Shown here piece by piece: positions 49,433-52,973 of a stretch of 52,973 bases of DNA. Within the stretch, counting starts at the first letter, position 1. Every line of letters begins with the position of its first letter. Position numbers and translations under genes: made by a program. The notes under the pieces are model-generated. The model searched no databases. It was not told the DNA's origin and saw only the letters and a program-made list of their open reading frames with translations. Source of the DNA: DATARH01 sp050246595 (GTDB lineage Bacteria > Pseudomonadota > Alphaproteobacteria > ATCC43930 > CGMCC-115725); NCBI GenBank assembly GCA_050246595.1, contig JBFWVT010000035.1, positions 1-52,973 on the forward strand. Reading direction: 5' to 3'.

Positions 49433-50299
49433 ATGACCGAACAGGATGCTCCCGCCGCTAATGAGGCGATGCGGCGCTACTGGAACGAGGTCGCCGGGCC
49501 GCGCTGGGTCGGGCGTCAGCAGGTCCAGGAAGCGCGCAATGTCGAGATGCTGGAGCAGCTCCTCGCGGCAGCCGCGCCAAGGCCAGGCGAGCGCGTCCTC
49601 GATATCGGCTGCGGCACCGGGGTCACCACCATTCCCTATGCTCGGGCGGTCGGGCCTTCGGGGCGTGTCACCGGGGTCGACATCTCGCGGCCGATGCTCG
49701 ACGCGGCGCGGCGGTGGGTTGACGAGCACGGGCTGAAAAATGTCGAGCTGGTCCTGGCCGATGCGCAGGTGCATCCATTCGAGCCGGAATCGTTCGATCT
49801 GCTGACCTCGCGGCTCGGGGTCATGTTCTTCGCCGACCCGGTCGCGGCGTTCGGCAACCTGATCCGGGCGTTGCGGCAAGGCGGGCGGCTCGTTATGGCG
49901 GTGTGGGCGACGATCGACGAGAACCCGCACTGGAAGATCCCGCTCGACATCGCGGCGCGCCGTCTCGGGCCGCCCGCGCCACGACCGCCGCACGCGCCGG
50001 GACCGAATGCCTTTGGCGACCGCGATTATCTGCGCTTCATCCTCGACAGCGCCGGGTTCGGGGAGATCGCAATCGACGCGCGGCCGTTTCGCGTTCGCGT
50101 CGATACCAAGGAAGCGGCGGCCGAGCACGCGGTCCAATCGAGCCTGCTGCAACGGCTGCTCGACGAAAAACAGGCGGACGAGGCGGCGCGCGAGGCGATC
50201 CTTCACGACACCGAGGCGGTCTTCGCCGGCTATGTGACAAGCGAGGGTTTGCGTCTGCCGGCGACTTTTCTGCTCGTCAGCGCGCACCGGCCGGGATGA
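49433..50299 (+). CDS. Class I SAM-dependent methyltransferase
   Basis: A 288-residue methyltransferase of the UbiE-like group. Motif I is RVLDIGCGTGVTTIPYA, followed by VTGVDISRPMLDAARR, FDLLTSRLGVMFFADPVAAF and LRQGGRLVMAVWA. The C-terminal third is a less conserved substrate region. The substrate is unknown. A hairpin-rich 128-base gap separates it from the CoA-transferase. Confidence 0.87.
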   Translation: MTEQDAPAANEAMRRYWNEVAGPRWVGRQQVQEARNVEMLEQLLAAAAPRPGERVLDIGCGTGVTTIPYARAVGPSGRVTGVDISRPMLDAARRWVDEHGLKNVELVLADAQVHPFEPESFDLLTSRLGVMFFADPVAAFGNLIRALRQGGRLVMAVWATIDENPHWKIPLDIAARRLGPPAPRPPHAPGPNAFGDRDYLRFILDSAGFGEIAIDARPFRVRVDTKEAAAEHAVQSSLLQRLLDEKQADEAAREAILHDTEAVFAGYVTSEGLRLPATFLLVSAHRPG

Positions 50300-50308
50300 T
50301 CCCGTGTG

Positions 50309-50743
50309 TCACAAAGCTTTGTTGGTCTGCTCGGCGATCCTCAGCTCGTAAAGCCCCTTCATTAGCCTCGTATGCAGCTCGGCCTCGTCGGCCAGTTCGC
50401 TGAGGAAGGCCGAGTGTGACAGAAGGGCTGCGTCGTCGATCGCTTGGCCCCATTCGTCGGCGGCATAATCGCCGCTGCCGATGCGCATGACGACCCACAG
50501 TTTCCGCTTGAGATCGTCCGGCGCGCCGTCGATCGCATCGCGCAGAGCGCGGGCGGCAGGCTCGTCATTGGGCAGCGCCGCGAGGCCGAGCCTGTGGGCC
50601 GGGCGCGGTCGCCCTTGCGGCGGCTCCGGCTCGTCCAGTTCGAGTTTGGCGGCATTGAGAAAGGCCCGGTCGCGCGCCTCCCGCGCCGCCAGGGCGAGAT
50701 CGGCGATATGCCGGATCGCGCCGGCGTCGTCGTTATGCAGCAT
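50309..50743 (-). CDS. DUF3775-like protein
   Basis: A 144-residue acidic protein. The central part, KRKLWVVMRIGSGDYAADEW followed by GQAIDDA, resembles the DUF3775 pattern (ELVALMWLGRGDFSADEW type). The ATG at 50743 is chosen because AAGGA lies upstream and the earlier start would add a basic unconserved tail. It is convergent with the methyltransferase gene. The function is unknown. Confidence 0.65.
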   Translation of the reverse strand: MLHNDDAGAIRHIADLALAAREARDRAFLNAAKLELDEPEPPQGRPRPAHRLGLAALPNDEPAARALRDAIDGAPDDLKRKLWVVMRIGSGDYAADEWGQAIDDAALLSHSAFLSELADEAELHTRLMKGLYELRIAEQTNKAL

Positions 50744-50892
50744 ATTTCTTGTCCTTCTTCTGTCGGCTCCCTCCCGATTAACCCTCCGATGCTCGGCTCG
50801 GTTCATGAGGAGCACAGCGGGCCGGCGGGCGCAGCGATCTCCGCGGCGGAATTCCCATATCCGGTTCGGTAATCGATTTTCGGGAGGCGGAG

Positions 50893-51636
50893 GTGGCGAA
50901 GCGGCGCGCCGACCAGCTGCTTGTCGATCGCGGTCTCGCGGAGAGCCGGGCGAAGGCGCAGGCGCTGATCATCGCCGGGCTGGTGACGACGGCCGGACGA
51001 CGCATCGACAAACCCGGCACCGCCCTGGGCGACGACGCCGAACTGACCGTCGCCGGGCGCGATCATCCCTGGGTGTCGCGCGGCGGGATCAAGCTCGCTT
51101 TCGCTCTGGAGCATTTCGCGATCGATGCGGGCGGCGCGACGGCGCTCGATATCGGCGCCTCGACCGGAGGGTTCACCGACGTGCTGCTGGCGCACGGCGC
51201 CGCGCTTGTGCACGCGGTCGATGTCGGACGCGGTCAGCTCGCCTGGAAATTACGCCAGGACCCGCGCGTTGTTGTACACGAGGGGGTCAATGCGCGCCGC
51301 CTAACGCGGGGGGAAATCCCAGACCCGATCGACCTGATCGTCTGTGATGTCAGCTTTATCGGGCTGGCGACCGTGCTGCCGGCGCCGCTGTCATTGGCGG
51401 CGGAACGGGCCGGTCTCGTCGTGCTGATCAAGCCGCAATTCGAAGCGGGACCGGCCGAGGTCGGAAAGGGCGGCGTCGTGCGCGACCCGGCGGTTCACCG
51501 CGCGGTCTGCGAGCGCGTCTCGGCCTGGGTCGCGGCGCAGCCCGGCTGGTACGCCGTTGGCATCGCCGAAAGCCCGGTCCAGGGTCCCGCCGGCAACCGC
51601 GAATTCCTGCTTTATGCGCGCCGCACTGCCGACTGA
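50893..51636 (+). CDS. tlyA: TlyA-family rRNA methyltransferase/hemolysin-like protein
   Basis: A 247-residue protein with an S4 RNA-binding domain (MAKRRADQLLVDRGLAESRA) and an FtsJ-type 2'-O-methyltransferase domain: VSRGGIKLAFALEHF, ALDIGASTGGFTDVLL, VCDVSFIGLATVLP, VVLIKPQFEAG and GPAGNREFLL. TlyA methylates ribose in 16S and/or 23S rRNA. The GTG at 50893 follows GGGAGGCGGAG. Confidence 0.92.
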   Translation: MAKRRADQLLVDRGLAESRAKAQALIIAGLVTTAGRRIDKPGTALGDDAELTVAGRDHPWVSRGGIKLAFALEHFAIDAGGATALDIGASTGGFTDVLLAHGAALVHAVDVGRGQLAWKLRQDPRVVVHEGVNARRLTRGEIPDPIDLIVCDVSFIGLATVLPAPLSLAAERAGLVVLIKPQFEAGPAEVGKGGVVRDPAVHRAVCERVSAWVAAQPGWYAVGIAESPVQGPAGNREFLLYARRTAD

Positions 51637-51736
51637 CGCGGGTGCGTTTGGCTGTCGCGCCGGGATGCGGGCGCGCGCCGGAGCCGTACAATGCATTCTC
51701 GGGTATTCTCGCGTCTTCAAACGATTGGAGCCTGGA

Positions 51737-51955
51737 ATGTCTTTTGCGATGCGGACCGGCCGCTTCCGCCGCGTGATGCTGTCTGTGGCGTTGCCCGTTG
51801 CCGGCCTTCTCGGCGCGGCGGGCGCCACGGCCCCGGCCAACGCGCAGTACCCGTACTATTACGATCCCTACTATGCCTATTACTATCCCAACTATTACCC
51901 GTATGCGGCTCCTTCCCGCGAGAGCGCTGGCAAGCAAGACAACGAGATTGTATAA
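51737..51955 (+). CDS. Tiny secreted Tyr/Pro-rich protein
   Basis: A 72-residue protein with a signal peptide (VMLSVALPVAGLLGAAGA, cleaved after NAQ or APANA) and a mature part of about 37 residues made mostly of Tyr, Pro and Ala (YPYYYDPYYAYYYPNYYPYA). GGAG precedes the ATG. Similar Tyr-rich tails occur in the glycine-zipper protein at 28900-29337. The function is unknown; a surface-adhesive or cross-linking role is speculation. Confidence 0.6.
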   Translation: MSFAMRTGRFRRVMLSVALPVAGLLGAAGATAPANAQYPYYYDPYYAYYYPNYYPYAAPSRESAGKQDNEIV

Positions 51956-52317
51956 TCCTCCCGAAAAACAGCCGCGGCCATTCGCGGATGATTACCGGGG
52001 CGGAGTACAATCCGATGCCGCAGGACGACTCACGCACGACATCGATGGGCGACCTCTCACGGCCGAATACATCGCCGGCAGACGGTTTGCAGGCGGAGCG
52101 GACGAAGCCCTATCGCCAGCAGAATCTCAGTCAATCGGAGAGAGATCGGCTGGCGCGGCTTATCAGGAAGTGCCGCCGCGATCAATTGCGGGTGACGCGG
52201 GACGGCTTAACGTGGGCCGAAATCCGCAGACAGGATTTCCGACCCTTGATATCCTTCTTAACCGAACTCTCCAAGAACCGACGCGCGGGCGAGTAGTTCA
52301 ACACGAAACGGCTCATC
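51948..52317 (+). pseudogene. Fragment of a large mobile-element polypeptide, cut by IS630
   Basis: An open frame with LYNPPEKQPRPFADDYRGG, LTHDIDGRPLTAEYIAGRRF, AGGADEALSPAE and VVQHETAHL runs straight into the IS630 end at 52318. It reads like one domain of the large multidomain proteins found in alphaproteobacterial phages and integrative elements, in which this region precedes a HExxH-like peptidase motif; here HETAHL is the last sequence before the element. Only a weak TTG (51948) could start it, so both ends are probably lost. The family link is from memory of the pattern, not a search. Confidence 0.5.
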
Positions 52318-52973
52318 TAGAGCGTGATCGTTTCAGGTTGAAGCGTAGCCGGCATTGGCGAGGTAGTTTGCGCATTCCTGTGCGGAGAAATGATCGAGCA
52401 AGGAGCCGATCTGGCGCCAGGTAGCATCGGTGGTGCGCGGATCGGCTTTGCGCAGCAGGGTCTTGAGCTTGGCGAAGACCTGCTCGATCGGGTTGAGATC
52501 GGGCGAATAGCGCGGCAGGAAGAACAGCTTGGCGCCGGCGGCGCGGATCAGGCGGCGGACAGCTTGTCCCTTATGACTGCCGAGATTGTCCAGGATCACG
52601 ACATCGCCGCGGTTCAGGGTGGGCACGAGGAACTGCTCGACGTAAGCGCGAAAGCTGGCGCCGTTGATCGGGCCGTCGATGACGCAGGGCGCGGTGATCC
52701 GGTCGCAGCGCAAGGCCGCCAGAAAGGTCAGGGTGCGCCAGCGCCCCTGCGGCACCTTGGCAATGAGGCGGGTGCCGCGGGCACAGCGTCCGTATCGCCG
52801 GGTCATGTTGGTCTTGGCCCAGGTTTCGTCGATGAAGACCAGCCGTTTGGCGTCGAGCCGGCCCTGGTATCTCTTCCATCGCTCGCGCCGGCGGGCAATG
52901 TCGGGGCGATCCTGTTCGCTGGCGTGCAGGCTCTTTTTTTGAACGTAATGCCTTCGCGTGCAAAAAATGCCCA
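52318..52973 (-). mobile_element. IS630-family insertion sequence, truncated by the window end
   Basis: Starts at 52320 with GAGCGTGATCGTTTCAGG, the terminal inverted repeat, next to TA (52318-52319). It carries a transposase on the minus strand and continues beyond the window. It is in the opposite orientation to the copy at 1-121 and nearly identical to it in the shared 121 bases. Confidence 0.88.
52333..52973 (-). CDS. IS630-family DDE transposase (5' part outside window; probable -1 frameshift)
   Basis: The C-terminal 157 residues plus in-frame sequence upstream give LVFIDETWAKTNMTRRYG (first catalytic Asp), VVILDNLGSHKG (second Asp) and RYSPDLNPIEQVFAKLK (Glu), the DDE triad of IS630. 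Upstream, KSLHASEQDRPDIARRR is in this frame, but the preceding residues WAFFAREGITFKK are in the next frame. The switch falls on a run of seven A (52934-52940 on the minus strand), where a -1 slip would join the two parts. Programmed frameshifting on such A runs is known in this family. Confidence 0.85.
   Translation of the reverse strand, partial: GIFCTRRHYVQKKSLHASEQDRPDIARRRERWKRYQGRLDAKRLVFIDETWAKTNMTRRYGRCARGTRLIAKVPQGRWRTLTFLAALRCDRITAPCVIDGPINGASFRAYVEQFLVPTLNRGDVVILDNLGSHKGQAVRRLIRAAGAKLFFLPRYSPDLNPIEQVFAKLKTLLRKADPRTTDATWRQIGSLLDHFSAQECANYLANAGYAST

Noticed and set aside
51691..52296. Alternative plus-strand frame over the gene fragment (ending in LSKNRRAGE)
   Set aside because: The neighbouring frame has the recognisable pattern RPFADDY...HETAHL and runs to the IS junction, so this one is taken as a shadow.
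1..52973. CRISPR array or prophage
   Set aside because: No regularly spaced direct repeats, no cas genes and no phage structural genes are visible; the short palindromes are scattered, not arrayed.

Overview
The window is high-GC bacterial chromosome, most likely from an alphaproteobacterium of the Rhodospirillales grade. This rests on gene content and order: bamE / UBCC chaperone / DUF177-rpmF-plsX-fabH-ihfA-merR, cysE-iscR-desulfurases-iscA-fdx, miaA-ilvB-ilvH-ilvC, and the cell-cycle genes sciP (DUF1153) and cckA with CtrA-type TTAA-N7-TTAA boxes. The species cannot be named from the sequence alone. Both ends of the window lie in inverted copies of the same IS630-family insertion sequence, so the edges may be assembly breaks in a repeat or the arms of a composite element.

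Layout. 1-9.4 kb is an accessory catabolic region: a DadA-like oxidase whose stop codon is completed by the IS end, an amino-sugar recycling set (nagA and a SIS isomerase, divergent from murQ), an enolase-superfamily enzyme coupled to a proline-rich lipoprotein, a PEP-mutase/oxaloacetate-decarboxylase family enzyme, a VapBC-type toxin-antitoxin pair and a ketopantoate-reductase-like enzyme. 9.5-15.4 kb is the conserved envelope and lipid block (bamE, UBCC chaperone, DUF177, rpmF, plsX, fabH, ihfA, MerR regulator, DedA). 16.4-23.7 kb is sulfur and Fe-S metabolism: cysE, iscR, two cysteine desulfurases, iscA, a shrunken HscA relic, ferredoxin, tenA, mnmA and tRNA-Met. No iscU, hscB or full hscA is present here, which is the most unusual feature of the window.

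23.8-30.2 kb holds a gentisate-dioxygenase-like cupin, a DHDPS-like lyase, a D,D-carboxypeptidase with SPOR domain, a TPR protein, a MITE-like element, a glycine-zipper protein and a DTW-domain protein. 30-34 kb groups three regulators: sciP, a one-cysteine DksA-like protein and the hybrid kinase cckA. Their upstream regions carry a near-perfect CtrA box, a perfect CtrA box, and a 22-bp palindrome that places two GANTC (CcrM) sites between the -35 and -10 of the dksA-like promoter. 34-36.4 kb is a small exopolysaccharide locus with a Wza-type lipoprotein, a 57-residue membrane protein and a minimal sugar transferase. 36.7-41.2 kb holds core-MetE, a duplicated carboxymuconolactone-decarboxylase-like protein, a His-rich disordered protein, RNase Z and MiaA.

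41.3-45.9 kb is the branched-chain amino acid operon ilvB-ilvH-ilvC with a secreted beta-propeller gene inserted before ilvC. 46.1-52.0 kb contains an M20 hydrolase, two tandem paralogous 98-residue membrane proteins, a family III CoA-transferase, a methyltransferase, a DUF3775 protein, TlyA and a tiny Tyr-rich secreted protein. The window ends with a gene fragment interrupted by the second IS630 copy. Short palindromic intergenic repeats recur throughout. No CRISPR array, rRNA, prophage or plasmid origin was seen.
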